Shown here piece after piece: positions 31,493 through 42,588 of a stretch of 64,000 nucleotides of DNA. Position numbers and translations under genes: made by a program. The DNA is from Costus lasius (Eukaryota; Streptophyta; Magnoliopsida; Zingiberales; Costaceae), in contig CM050454.1 in the NCBI GenBank assembly GCA_027563935.2, positions 22,379,501 through 22,443,500 of the forward strand, in the 5' to 3' direction. The stretch's first letter is position 1; every line of letters starts with the position of its first letter. The notes below the pieces were generated by a model that did no database searches, was not told the DNA's origin, and was given only the letters and a program-made list of their open reading frames with translations.

Positions 31493-32721
31493 AATGAAAG
31501 ATGTTTTTGTCAAATGCAAAGTACTATTATTGGGATGAGCCACTCTTATTTAAGCATTGTGTAGATTGTATCATTCGGAGATGCTTACCAAAAGAAGAAA
31601 TTTCGGATGTCCTGTTCTAATGCCATTCTTCTTCTTATGGAGGGCAATGTAGTGGAACGAAAACCACATATATAGTCCTCCAATGTGGATTCTTTTGGCC
31701 GACCCTATTCAAGGACGCAAGGAACTACGTACAATCTTGTGATTGCTGCCAAAGGACAGGAGGAGTATTGCAAAAAAATGAGATGCCTCTTAATAACATC
31801 ATTGAAATTGGAATTTTTGACGTATGGAGTATCGACTTTATGGGACCATTTCCACCCTCCTATGGTAACAAATTCATTTTAGTCGGAGTTGATTATGTTT
31901 CCAAATGGGTCGAAGCCTAGACTGCACCAACGAATGACTCCAAGATAGTTCTAAGATTTTTCAAGAAATTGATATTTCCGCGATTTGGAACACCCCACGT
32001 TGTAATAAGCGATGGTGGATCTCACTTTATCAAGTGGAGCTTTGAATCACTTCTCAGAAAATATGGAGTGATACACAAAGTGGCCACTGCTTATCACCCT
32101 CAGACTAGCGGTCAAGTGGAGATATCAAACCGGGAGATAAAGCACGTTCTTGAGAAAACCGTATCGCATACTCGTACGGATTGGTCATTCAAACTAGACG
32201 ATACTCTATAGGCATACCGTACAACATTCAAAACCCCAATCGATATGTCTCCATACTAGTTGGTGTACGGTAAATCATTCCACTTACCAGTAGAAATTGA
32301 ACATAAAGCCTTTTGGGCTATACGACAACTGAATTTTGACAAGAAACAAGCCGGTAAAGCTAAAAAACTTCAACTCAATGAACATGACTAGTTTCGACAA
32401 GAAGCCTATGAGAACGCCGAGACCTATAAGGAACGAAGAAAAAGGTGGCACGATCGAAGAATCATAAGTAGGGAATTTCATGAAGGAGATATGGTACTCT
32501 TATTCAACTCCAAAATCAAACTCTTCCCTAGTAAATTGCGAACTAAATGGATGGGACCGTTTGTAATACGCAAGGTCTACTCTCACGGCACTGTGGACAT
32601 TTTCTGTGATTCAACCGGCACATTCAAAGTAAATGGACAACAACTTAAGCACTATATTCCCCCTGACACAATACCAAAGGAGCCTGTGCTGCTCCTCGCT
32701 GATCCTGCTTCACCAGAATAA
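31493..32721 (+). pseudogene. Integrase of element A
   Basis: Zinc-binding N-terminus with a CDCCQRTG Cys pair (31739-31760), then the core: [20 protein letters not shown] (first Asp), [14 protein letters not shown] (second Asp), [20 protein letters not shown] (Glu), and a C-terminal GPFVIRKVYSHGTVDI GPY/F-type module. The stop at 32719-32721 ends the polyprotein. In-frame stops occur after 'VSDVLF', 'KWVEA', 'DDTL', 'SPY' and 'NEHD'. It would insert element DNA. Confidence 0.85.
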
Positions 32722-34110
32722 CAGTAACTATGGTCAAGCTGACAGACCATTAAATCAGCGCTTCTTGGGAGGCAACCCAAGCATTTTACAGTAGTTAAAT
32801 CTATTTTCAGCATCTTTCTTTCTTGTTTTCATGTTTTGTGTAAGTTTATTTTAGTTTGCATATTCTGAGAAGTTCTCTTGATGATTGGTCTAAAATCCTT
32901 AGTGATCTCGTATTCCTGTTATGTATCAGAATGACAATAGGACATATCAACCAAATTTAGAACATCCTAGCTTTTCCTACTACAAGTTTGAATCTCTTCT
33001 CCTAGTTGTTTTATTTTTGTTCTGCTTCATGGTTTTGGCATCTCACACTGGTGGTAATCTCACAGGTAATGCGCATATGCTATGTTGATACCTACCATCA
33101 AACTCTAAATACCAGTGCAGGATACCGATATCGAAGTAAGCATGGAAGTCCTCGACTAGAAGCACTCACCAAGAAAGACGCAAGCTAAACCCACACTAAT
33201 TGATTTTAATCCTTTCTATTGGGAGCCTATACGCATTCATGAGCTGACTACTTGTTTATCTCCAGCGTTGGCAACTAGATTTTTAAAAGTTGAAAGTGAT
33301 ATAAGGGCCTTGTCGTGCCCCTTTCATTACTTGTTATGTTCATGTACATTTAGCTGTGATTATTGATGCTTTTACTTGATTTTGAATGACACAGGAAGAT
33401 CGCTGACTGATGCAGTAAAGAGAGGTGTTTTTTGCTAATTTTCCCAAAATCACGGGCGGGTCCTGATAGAAATCTCGACCGTGATTATCACTTAGTCCAA
33501 TACCAAAAATTTCACCGAGAGAATTACGGCAATGCCGTAACAATGGGCACGGGCATAAAATTTATGCGCAATTCTACAAAAACAATCACGGGCAGGTCAT
33601 GACGAAAATCATGGGTAAGATTTCCAGAAGACAAGATGTGCAAAAATTTGACGAGAGTATCACGACTGCCCAAGGATTCAAGTCACAGCCATGGAAACTG
33701 GTACCAAAAATCTATGAGAAGATCACGACTGGGTTCCAATGAAAATCTCGACCGTGATTTTCCAGCAGACACTTCTAGAAAAATTTTCTAGACTGGGTCC
33801 TGATGGAGATCTTGGGCGCAATCACCAAACATCTTAACGGGTCTGCCTGGCCAACCGACCCGTTAAGCTTAAAAACTTAAGCTTCACTCGATTTTCTTCA
33901 GCTAGGGTTCCCGATTTTCCCCTTCCGTACAAAGTGCTGACCCCACCAGTCACCAACGCTCGCTTCGCTACTGGCCGCCGACTCTCCGGCGACTTCCCCG
34001 ATTGACTTCGGCGAGCTCTCACCTTCGAGTCTTCATTCCTTTCCTCGCCGCACACTCTGCTTTCTTCAGTGACTGTTCTTCAACATGTTCGACTTGCCAA
34101 TCAAGTAGCT
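32722..34110 (+). other. Post-pol spacer of element A
   Basis: Opens with the conserved GCGCTTCTTGGGAGGCAACC (32759-32778), found after pol in Athila-like elements and also in B and D. No coding region. From 33445 to 33830 there are repeated ATCACGGGC(G/A)GGTC..GATGAAAATC phrases. ORF3 starts at 34111. Confidence 0.7.
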
Positions 34111-35355
34111 ATGCCGCCGCGAAGGAAGAACACTGGCAAACATCCGGCAGGAGCTACCAGCCCTCGCACTAAGCAACAACAAGAACAAGCCGCGCCGCCA
34201 GAAATTCAAATGAGAGACAACCACCAGGCAGCACGATATCAGGTGCTCTCTAACCGGCGCATTGTCAATACACGATACATCGATCCACCATCTCTAGCTG
34301 CACTAGGGATCTTCGATGACCTGTTATGGATGTTCCGACAATTTGGTTGGGGGAGGTTCTTACAGTACGCTCATCCAACCTATATCCCTTTCATTTTGGA
34401 ATTCCTTAACTTGGTGGAATTGAAAGTCTCAGCCCTGGAAACCGACCCGGGGCTGCTGACCTTTCGACTAGCCAACACAGAATACCGCCTCACTATTGTT
34501 GATCTTAATGACATCTTCGGATTTCCAGTGTATGCCTCATGGCTTGGACTTCCCAATTTTAACGAAGACATCTTCTAGCGGTGTATCTCTTCCATGACAG
34601 CCTACTCACCGCGGAATGCTAGGGCCTCCACCATCTCGAACCTATGTATCAGATACGCACATCCTTTGCTAGAGCACTCGATCTTTGCAAGGGATGTGGA
34701 TGGAATCGTGCGGTAGCCGGAACTACTCTGTTTATTGGGGCTCCTTCATCATTTCCAGATCAACGCCGAATATCACCTTGCTCGTCAGTTCCTTCACATT
34801 GCCCACGCATCAAAGGGCACTATCTGCATTGGCGGAATGATCACTATGATTGCATTGTCACTGGGGCATAATCCCTATGGCCAGCCGGAAGTAGTGGGCA
34901 GCCGATGCTTGGACCTGGAGCATCATCTCTCGATGAAGATGATTATCTGGTGGGGCGATATTTATCATCTGACCTTTGCAGATACCACCGTTACTATGCC
35001 CCTTCCTAACTCTTCACGGACAAATATCCGTGATAGCGCCAACTGGCGCCTTCATCCGGAGCCCGCAGCACCAGAAGACCAGACTGTGCCTTTTGACATT
35101 GATCCCAGCTTCTCTATTAGCGGACAGCCATGGACTGCAGTGCGTCCCTCTACAGACGACATGCTCCATCTACTCTGCCAAGAACAGCTAAACCAGGGGA
35201 AGCAGCTTGTGACCCTAGTAGAGACAATGAAGTCGATTGAGCTCTTCCCGCACTACAATATGTCACAGCCTCCATTGTCGGATGAAGATGAAGATGCCGA
35301 CGATACCATTCATGTCTCCGACTCCTCCGATGAAGCTGAAGATGACAATGATGAC

Positions 35356-36831
35356 TGATGAGTTGCATTTACATCATATTTTTGCCTATATTTTACATGA
35401 TATTTTGGGCTTAATTGAATGATTTTATGCAATTTTTAGTGTTTTTACTTCACTTGGCATAAAATCTTCACTTTTCTTAGTTTTTATGAAAATATAGGCA
35501 AAATGACACAAAAATGATGGATTTTGCGAGTTTTGAAGCCATAGCATGATTCCCAAGGAGATTATGAGCTCGCACGTCAAATTTGGAGTGAAAATAGTGA
35601 AGAACGCGACTTTCACGGCCTTGGCCGTAATTATTGGGCCGGCCATAATTTTGGCGTTTGAAGGGCGAAAAAGGGCTAAGTATAGAAGTCCACAGAAACT
35701 TTCACAGGTGAGGCCGTGAATCCTTCACAGTCTGTGAAACTTTCTGTGTACGGCCTCAGCCGTAAACACATTATGGGCGGTGAAAGTTTTCGCCCCCTTA
35801 GGTTTCTCACTCGATTCGACTCTAAATCGAAATAGAATTGAACCAAACTCTCCAGAAACCTTTCTAGACGGGTTCTATACTGATTAGACTATAAAAGGAA
35901 GAATTTTGGAAGGGTTTAGGGGGCTTCTACGGCTCAAAATGAATGGAGGCGGCGGCGACGGCGAAAATCAATTCCAGGGCAGAATTCGATCAGGAAAGCC
36001 GGGCAAAGGAAGAATTGGATGCTTCATCTTCGTCTCTACATCGAGGGGAAGCTTCTCTAATTACTTGTCTAGCGATTTCCTATAATCTTCTTACGTTTTC
36101 ATGTGATTTTCATCGATGAACATGCTGTTTTCTATAAACATAAACGTGTAAACCTTATCTCGGGATTAGGGGTGTAGCCCGTTGACGATTCATGGATTAA
36201 ATCTATTGTCTTAAACCATTGTCATGATTTTTATAGAATTGATTTGATTTGAATTGTTTTTATTCCGTAATTTACTCTGATCAAGTAATTTTGCGTCTAA
36301 GACGTTGCGAGAAGGACTGGGAGGTGAATCGAGAAGGACTGGGAGGTGAATCGCAACGTCAAATCTATTCTATTCAAACATACGAATCCAATCACGGGAG
36401 TAGTTCGGATTCGTTTGATGGATTCATATGGTTTTTCATAGAACTTAATGGGTCTAATTACGTTAATTGTCACGAGAGTAGGGAGTTAACATAGTTAGAT
36501 ACCGGATTATGCTTTGGGAGGAGGTAATCTGTACCTTAGGAAAAATCCCTTTCAATACTATAATTTTCTGTTTAAAGATTTATTTTTATTAAATTTATAA
36601 TCGTCAGCGTGGTGAAACCCTAAATCCTGATTTTATCCGAATTGATTTTTACCTAAAACACTACCTCTGTTTCTTTTAATCTGTACTTAGAAGTTTTCAA
36701 ACAAAACAAAAACCACATACTTGATTCGTCTAGATATAGATTGACCGTGTAATCGGTACTTGACCGCCAGATCCTCGTTGGGAATGATATTTTTATTACT
36801 TCGATAAATCCGTGCACTTGCGGATGTATCA
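35356..36831 (+). mobile_element. Solo LTR of family B, TSD ATGAC/AAGAC
   Basis: Starts TGATGAGTTGCATTTACATC and ends GCGGATGTATCA. It matches the 5' LTR of element B (18944-20415 in complement) throughout, including GGCCGTAA motifs at 35615-35790 and a TATA box. Flanks are ATGAC (35351-35355) and AAGAC (36832-36836), a 5-bp duplication with one difference. It lies within the last codons of ORF3 of element A. Confidence 0.85.
35889..35897 (+). promoter_or_regulatory. TATA box of the family B LTR
   Basis: CTATAAAAG, conserved at the equivalent place in the minus-strand LTR copy near 19850. Confidence 0.5.
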
Positions 36832-36857
36832 AAGACCTGGCAGAGTGCAGCGAGTAG

Positions 36858-38196
36858 AGCTGCACCTTAGTAAGTCTTCCTCATCTATTTTGATACTTAT
36901 CTATGCTATATGCTTCGAGGACGATGCAACATTTTGCTTTGGGGGAGATTTACTTCTTTTGACACTTCCACGATACATTTTGATGGGGTCATCGTGATGA
37001 ACTTCTATGTTTTTATAAACTCTATGCTGTGTTAAACTGTTGAACATGGTGTGTTGTTGTACCGAACCTGCCAAAAACTTTAAACCTCTTTACTACTGAA
37101 CATATGCCGAACATGATGAACATTTTTTATGATATGCCCCACTTCCTATGACAAGTTACTTTCATGATGTTTCAAAACTTTGCAAGGATACATTCATGAT
37201 GCACTTTTATATCTTGATACTTTGCTAGCAGGCCTAGTCACTTTTATAATGTACTACCTGCGAATTCTTTCGAACACTTGATACTCTAGCTGAAAATTTT
37301 CATTTTGCAACTATCGATTAATTCTTGATTGATTTATACTATTCATGATTGATTTATTTTCTTTATGATTGATTTATACTCCCACACTACCTTAAGAGCA
37401 TCTTTCAACTCATCTAGTCACTTGATTCCTTACACACTAGATACTTAAGAATGAAACTTTGATAAGCTTTGCATCTAGGAAGCATCTGTGACCCAACATG
37501 AATACTATTTGTTTGGATGATTATAGACCAAACCACTTGACACACCTTACCACTCTTGGTAATTCTCGGTATTGGTTTTGGTTCGAGCTCCTCTAACTTG
37601 GCACCGTATAAGAAATTGAGAGAAAGAAAAGAGGAAAACAAAAGGTAGTGGTACCGAAGTTACAACTTGACACTACCCAAGAAAAAGAGAAAAGGAAAAA
37701 AGAAGGATAGTGGTACCAAAGTCTTGACTTGGCACTGCCAATAAAATAAAAAGAAAGTGAAAGGAAAGAAGGCAGTGGTACCGAAGTTGCGACTTGGCAC
37801 TACAAATCAAAGTAAAAGAAAAGAAGATAGTGGACCGAAGCTACGGCTTGGTAGTGCAGAAGGGAAAGAAAGTGGTGGTACCGAGGTTATGAGCAATGCC
37901 TTTACTACTACCTTAGAGTTTACCTTCCAGGTGCTTTAGTGGATTAGTGCTTCATGTGGTAAGGAACTATTATTATCCAATATTATTGTACAACTATTGT
38001 CCATAGATCTGACCTAGATGCTCTGCTTTTCATCTTGACATCTTTAAAGTCTACAGTGATCTGTGCATTCTGTGATTAGATTTTGTCTTAGCATTTATAA
38101 ATCATTGCGGAGTATAACTTTAGTCAAACAACCCTCATAGAATTTCATTTCATTTTGCTTGAGGACAAGCAAAGATTTAAGTCGTGGGTATTCTAT
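36858..38196 (+). other. 3' untranslated region of element A
   Basis: A GAGGACGATGCAACATTTTG box (36897-36916) with CTTTGGGGGAG, then TTGAGGACAAGCAAAGATTT (38158-38177) followed by AAGTCGTGGG, the usual purine-rich run-up to an Athila 3' LTR. Between them are short repeats of TTGATTGATTTATAC (37320-37380) and a five-unit tandem array (37646-37905). No protein is supported. Confidence 0.65.
37646..37905 (+). repeat. Five-unit tandem array (~57-64 bp) in the 3' UTR of element A
   Basis: Units open with AGTGGTACCGAAG and are followed by a purine-rich AAAAGAAAAGGAAAGAAG stretch. They start near 37646, 37708, 37773, 37828 and 37871. Some units lack one base of GGTACC. Confidence 0.8.
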
Positions 38197-40109
38197 TGAC
38201 ATAGATTTATATAGCATTTCAAGTGTAATTTTACAGTCAGAATCATCTATATTTCTAGGCTTTTTACCTCATTATTGCCTTAATTACTTTACATCTACGG
38301 AATCTACACCTCTTTTGATATTTTCATGTTTTCATGTCAAAATGACCATAAAGAGGGTGGATTCTGGGACTTTTGTGGTAGAGGAACTCCTCCTAATTCA
38401 AGATTGGAACTTTCGTTGAGAATCACGACTGAATCACGATCAGAATCATGCTCGGGATTTGTCTTTGTGCTTGAAGCTGAAACTGATCAATCACGACCGG
38501 GTCACGACCAAAATCACGCCCGTGATCATGGACTCGCCTGTTTCGAAACTGTGATTTCTACCTTAGTTTCTTCAACCTAGCCTAAGGGAAAGCTGAAGGG
38601 CACTTAGGACCTTTCTCCACCGTTGACAAAGGGGCGAGGAGCAGGCTTTGGAAGGCAAAATCCTTCCACGAAATCATTATTCGTGTGAAAAGTGGGCTTG
38701 TAGCAGCGTTGTAGGGCATGGGAGGAGGTTAGCGGAAGCTTTTCTTACTAGAAATCAACAGCGGCTACATCAGCTTTTGGCAGAGCATGGGGAAGAGGGG
38801 AAAGCGCAGAGGAGAGGGAGATAAAATCCCTTAGAGAAGAAGAGAGGGGAGAGTTGGCACGTAGAGGAAGCGGCTGAACTTGGGAGAAGGAAAGCCAACG
38901 CAGGAAAGAGGGCTGCTCATCTGAAATTATTGAAGATCTGCACTTGCGTAAGCACCTCAAGGATAAATTTGTAAGGAAGGTCTTCAGCTACACTCAATTT
39001 TTCCATGTTCATTGTATGATCCATGCGAAATACCTTATGATCTTGTCCTTCTTTTATAATTCCTACACAAATCTACAAATGTATGTGTTATTAAAGAACA
39101 TTACTTGTATCTTCATCATGGATATTGTAAGCTAACTCTTGAATCAGGATTCAGGTTAACCCTTTGATGACTTACTTGTTGTAATAGTCTTACTCCAAAC
39201 GCCCTAGTTCTTACTTAACTGTATGTGTGCTCTTTGCCTGCATTACCCAGAAGGGGAAGCTTGAGCCTCTAGACGTCAATGTGAGGTTTGTCAATCAGTA
39301 TCCTAGGAGGAAAACTCGCTTGCGAATATGTACTCACTTTCGGGGATTACGAGGGTCTTAGACGCGTCGGGGAGACCAAAAGTCCGACTGCGTGTCGAAA
39401 CCCTTCGGTTGTGGGTTTATCTGATCTACCTGTACTCTTTACCTGCACTACCCGAGAGGGAGTGTTTGAGCCTAGATCTCCCCTTGCGAGGTTTGTAAAT
39501 CAGGGGCTAGGGGAAACCCATTGATGAACTGTACTCTCCTAGTGTGAGTAGTAGGATCTTAGGCACGCCGGGGAGCCGAAAGGCCGACCACGCATTGGAT
39601 CACCACAGTACTCTTTGCCTGCGCCACCCGAAATGGGACGCTTGAGCCTATACTTCCTAGGTGGAGGTTTGTAAATCAGGAAATCTGGGGGGACCTCTTT
39701 TGGGAAACCTGTACTCGTCTTGTGTGGATACTAGGGCCTTGGACGTGTTAGGTAGGCTGAAAGGTCGTCTGCGCATTGGACTTATTTAGATTAGACCGGT
39801 AACCATGTCCATGGGAATGGATAGGGGTGTCGGTGGGAGAGACCTGGACGTCAGGGTCTGAATCCCTTGAACTAGATAGGACTATGGCAATGGAGTTTGA
39901 TTATTCAGAAGTGAGGGGTCAAAGTGGTGAACCCATATCCTGATGCTTCTCCCCATTAAAATTCCCTCATTCAAATCCTCTATTTACGTTCTTGTGCATT
40001 TAAATAGTTTAACTAGCTGGCAAATTTGAGATTGGTCGGTACTTGCCCATTAGTCCCTATGGGATCGATATTTTTACTACTTCGATAGACCCGTGCACTT
40101 GCAGGATTC

Positions 40110-41486
40110 TGATACCTTGCATTTTTGTAGTATTTTCTGATATTATTTTTTCTGAAAACAAGGCATATTCTAATGCTTTTATGTAATATTCAGGCTTATC
40201 TACTTGCTTTGTTTGAAATCTTTACTTTTTCTTGTCTTTATGCAATTTCAGGTAAAATCACTCATTTCTAGAGGTTATTTGAAGATTCTAAAGCCATGAA
40301 ATGATTTCTAATGATGAGACAAAGCTACACAAAAAATTTGGGATCAATCAGAGCTTTCTTTGAAAATTACGGCCAAGTGAACCCCACGGGGTTCACCGGT
40401 GCTTTTGCTAATGACCGAAACTCACAGACTGCTTCACAGCCTGGTGAACCCCATGGGGTTCACCCGTGATTCTTACTGGGCAGCCCGACACCTGCTCGAA
40501 TTTTTGGTGATTTTGAGCCCAATTGATGTCCAAATTTGGCAAGTGAGGACTTTTTGGAAAGCTAATTCGAAGAAGAACACAAGGAATATAAAAGCCCTAA
40601 TTTTTATTGCAAATTTGGAGAGAGAAATAGAGGGACAAAGCAGCTAGGGCGAGTAGGGCTGGTGACAAAGCTTTCCGGAGAGGATTTTGGGCCGATTTCG
40701 CAACAGATCTTCACGAAACTTGGAGGAAACGATTGAATCATCTTCTCCTACCTCTCCTTAGTCTTTGTTTCTAGTTTTCTTTGTCGATTTGAGAGATTTG
40801 TGTGGATTTGTATGTAGCATAATCCTTTATTCGGGGCTCGGATAAAGCCCTTTGACTTGATCTATTGTATGAACTAAACTTTCTTGATGTTTTGAGTCTT
40901 ATCTGAGCATATTTTATTTAGTCATGCTTATTTCATAATATTACCTTGATCAAGTAATATTTTGCGTTAGCCGACGTGATTCATACCGAGAGGAGGTTCG
41001 TGGCGGTGGAACCCCTAGGTAAAACTTGTGAATCCATGACACGAGAGTACTTGGTTTTCACTCGAGGGCAACATAATTTTTCATAGAACTCATTGGGTTT
41101 ATTTGGAACGATCCACCGTGAGAGTAGGAGACCGTTCCGGATAAGCACCAGAGTGTACCACTGAGAGGGGGAATCCTATAACTTAGGAAAGATTCCTTAT
41201 GTAAAATGATAAACTCATGCATCAACTAAACTCCAGTTCAGATAGAACAGTTAATGTGGTGAATTCCATAGCCCTGATATCTCTCAATTAGACACCCTTC
41301 ATATTTTTATCGTTGCTTTTTCTATTTTATTTATGGTTGAGTTAGTTTACTTTATTCCCAAAACACAAAAAAAATGGATTGCTTAGCTTCTAAATATCAA
41401 AATAGTTGCTACTTGACCTAGCTCCCTGTGGGATCGACAATCTTTTATATTACTTCGATAACACCGTCCGCTTGCGGTGTGTATCA
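40110..41486 (+). mobile_element. Athila-type solo LTR (family C), TSD GATTC/AATTC
   Basis: Starts TGATACCTTGCATTTTTG and ends GGTGTGTATCA, about 1.38 kb, with flanks GATTC (40105-40109) and AATTC (41487-41491). Its layout is like family B: a GAACCCCACGGGGTTCACC palindromic stretch at 40380-40465, a TATA box at 40587-40594, and a TTACTTCGATAACACCGT tail. Sequence identity to B is low. No internal region is present. Confidence 0.8.
40587..40594 (+). promoter_or_regulatory. TATA box of the family C LTR
   Basis: TATAAAAG, about 480 bp into the LTR. Confidence 0.45.
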
Positions 41487-41513
41487 AATTCCTATCACTG
41501 ACTCACCAAGCAG

Positions 41514-41852
41514 ATGACTCACTTCTTCCTCCAAGATGATGCCAAGGGTTCCTCCTTTGTGGTAGAACCAGTGGAGGGCTCGAAGGATGATTCTTTAGAG
41601 GCCATGGCACACTCGCCGCAGTCCACACTGTGTGCGTGGTTGGCCTCTTCGAACAAGGGGAGTCCCAACGGGCATTTTGTGGTTTCCTCGCCGCCAACGT
41701 CATCGCCCCCTCTGGAGCGACAAAACAAAGCCAAGGACTCTGGTAATCTACTCTACGAGGCAGTTGGGCAGGAGATGCAGCTACGCCTGAACGGCCTCAC
41801 CCACGGTGAGAGCCTTTACGTCGTACCTCTACCGCTAACCTCATGCGAATAG
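41514..41852 (+). CDS. Orphan 112-codon ORF, possible host-gene remnant
   Basis: The ORF begins 17 bp after the end of element A's 3' LTR and runs 339 bp to a TAG. Coding sense seems to continue in frame (ELSDARRELVGTRKQVQSG) to about 41910. It is more GC-rich than the surrounding AT-rich spacer and uses C/G at many third positions. The product is rich in S, P, E and G. I see no domain, signal peptide or membrane segment, and do not recognise the family. It could be an exon remnant of a host gene or chance. It is the only non-transposon ORF of this composition in the right half. Confidence 0.25.
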   Translation: MTHFFLQDDAKGSSFVVEPVEGSKDDSLEAMAHSPQSTLCAWLASSNKGSPNGHFVVSSPPTSSPPLERQNKAKDSGNLLYEAVGQEMQLRLNGLTHGESLYVVPLPLTSCE

Positions 41853-41910
41853 GAGCTTTCAGACGCGCGCAGAGAGCTCGTTGGGACTAGAAAACAAGTT
41901 CAGTCCGGTT

Positions 41911-42138
41911 CAGTTAACTGTGATTCAATAGTTCAATGGCTTTTTTGCATGCCCCTACTCACAATAGCTGAAGTAGGCCCAAAGCTAATCTACTTAGTAC
42001 CATAACTACGCAAGCTCAAACGTAGATCCTAATCCACTGAAATAGTGATTAGCCCAACCAAGTGGAGCTAAGCTCAATCCAACAATTGTCAAACTATTCT
42101 GCAATGGTTCCTAATAACACCTTGCCTAATATGATTAT
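41911..42138. other. Short spacer
   Basis: No features seen. Confidence 0.4.
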
Positions 42139-42588
42139 GGCTGGGTTTGGCCCAACTTTTGCTTCTAGCTTTTGTTGGCTGAATAAGTGCTGGTTGAAAA
42201 GATGTTAGTTGAAGAAGTTTAAAGAGTGTTTGGATATATATAGCTTTTGGTTAGGTTATTATAATTTACCTAAATTTTTATTAATAATAAATAATTTTTT
42301 ATTAAAAATACTACTAATATAAAAATTTTATGACTAAATTTTTAGTTAATTATAATTAAAATATTTGTTAAAAACATTATGAGTTACACTATTAATTTTT
42401 TTACTAATAATTAAAATATATATTAAAAATATTATACGTTACACTATTAAATTTTGTTACAATAAATAAAATATTTTATTAAAAATGTTACCTAAGCCAA
42501 AGAAGCTAGTTACCCAAACAGCTTTGTCAAATAACTTTTGCTGGACACACTAGTAGAAGCTAATAAGCACCTTGGGTCAAATGTAGCC
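42139..42588. mobile_element. MITE-like element with degenerate terminal inverted repeats
   Basis: The left end GGCTGGGTTTGGCCCAACTT is a degenerate inverted match to the right end (complement GGCTACATTTGACCCAAGGT). Both are followed inward by GCTTCTAGCTTTTG / GCTTATTAGCTTC. The core is very AT-rich with repeated AAATATTTTATTAAAAAT-type runs, and it is about 450 bp. Flanks TTAT/TTAT are suggestive but not clean. There is no coding sequence. hAT- or PIF-like is possible; the superfamily is unassigned. Confidence 0.5.

Larger units (their letters stand above)
34111..36857 (+). pseudogene. Athila ORF3 (env-position ORF) interrupted by a solo LTR
   Basis: Start MPPRRKNTGKHP at 34111, preferred over 34069 because B also starts M-x-PRR. 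The frame includes YIDPPSLAALGIFDDLLWMF, FRLANTEYRLTIVDLNDIFG, RYAHPLLEHSIFARD and QINAEYHLARQFLHIAHASK, which match the family known as Athila ORF-1/ORF3 proteins. It ends in an acidic Asp/Glu/Ser tail. Stops at 34576 and about 34711 break it. The family B LTR (35356-36831) is inserted five codons before the original stop, now at 36855-36857. The function is unknown; it occupies the env position but I saw no membrane segment. The strong family match covers 34260-35000. Confidence 0.8.
25453..41497 (+). mobile_element. Athila-like Ty3/gypsy element A, plus strand, with two nested LTRs
   Basis: 5' LTR (25453-27184, left part missing), PBS (27191-27208), gag-pol (27351-32721), ORF3 (34111-36857), 3' UTR and 3' LTR (about 38197-41497). 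A family B solo LTR is inserted in ORF3 (35356-36831) and an Athila-type solo LTR is inserted 10 bp before the end of the 3' LTR (40110-41486). Subtracting these, the element is about 13.2 kb, in the Athila size range. The region 25453-27184 matches about 38402-40109, plus the last bases at 41487-41497, at roughly 90-95% by eye, so the insertion is not recent. All proteins are interrupted. Confidence 0.88.
38197..41497 (+). repeat. 3' LTR of element A, split by a nested LTR
   Basis: The left part, about 38197-40109, has a start inferred from the purine-rich tract. After removal of 40110-41486 it resumes with AATTCCTATCA and ends at 41497. The joined end, GCAGGATTCCTATCA, matches the 5' LTR end GCGGGATTCCTATCA. 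The right flank is CTGAC. The internal ~190-bp units are conserved (39232-39790). Confidence 0.75.
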
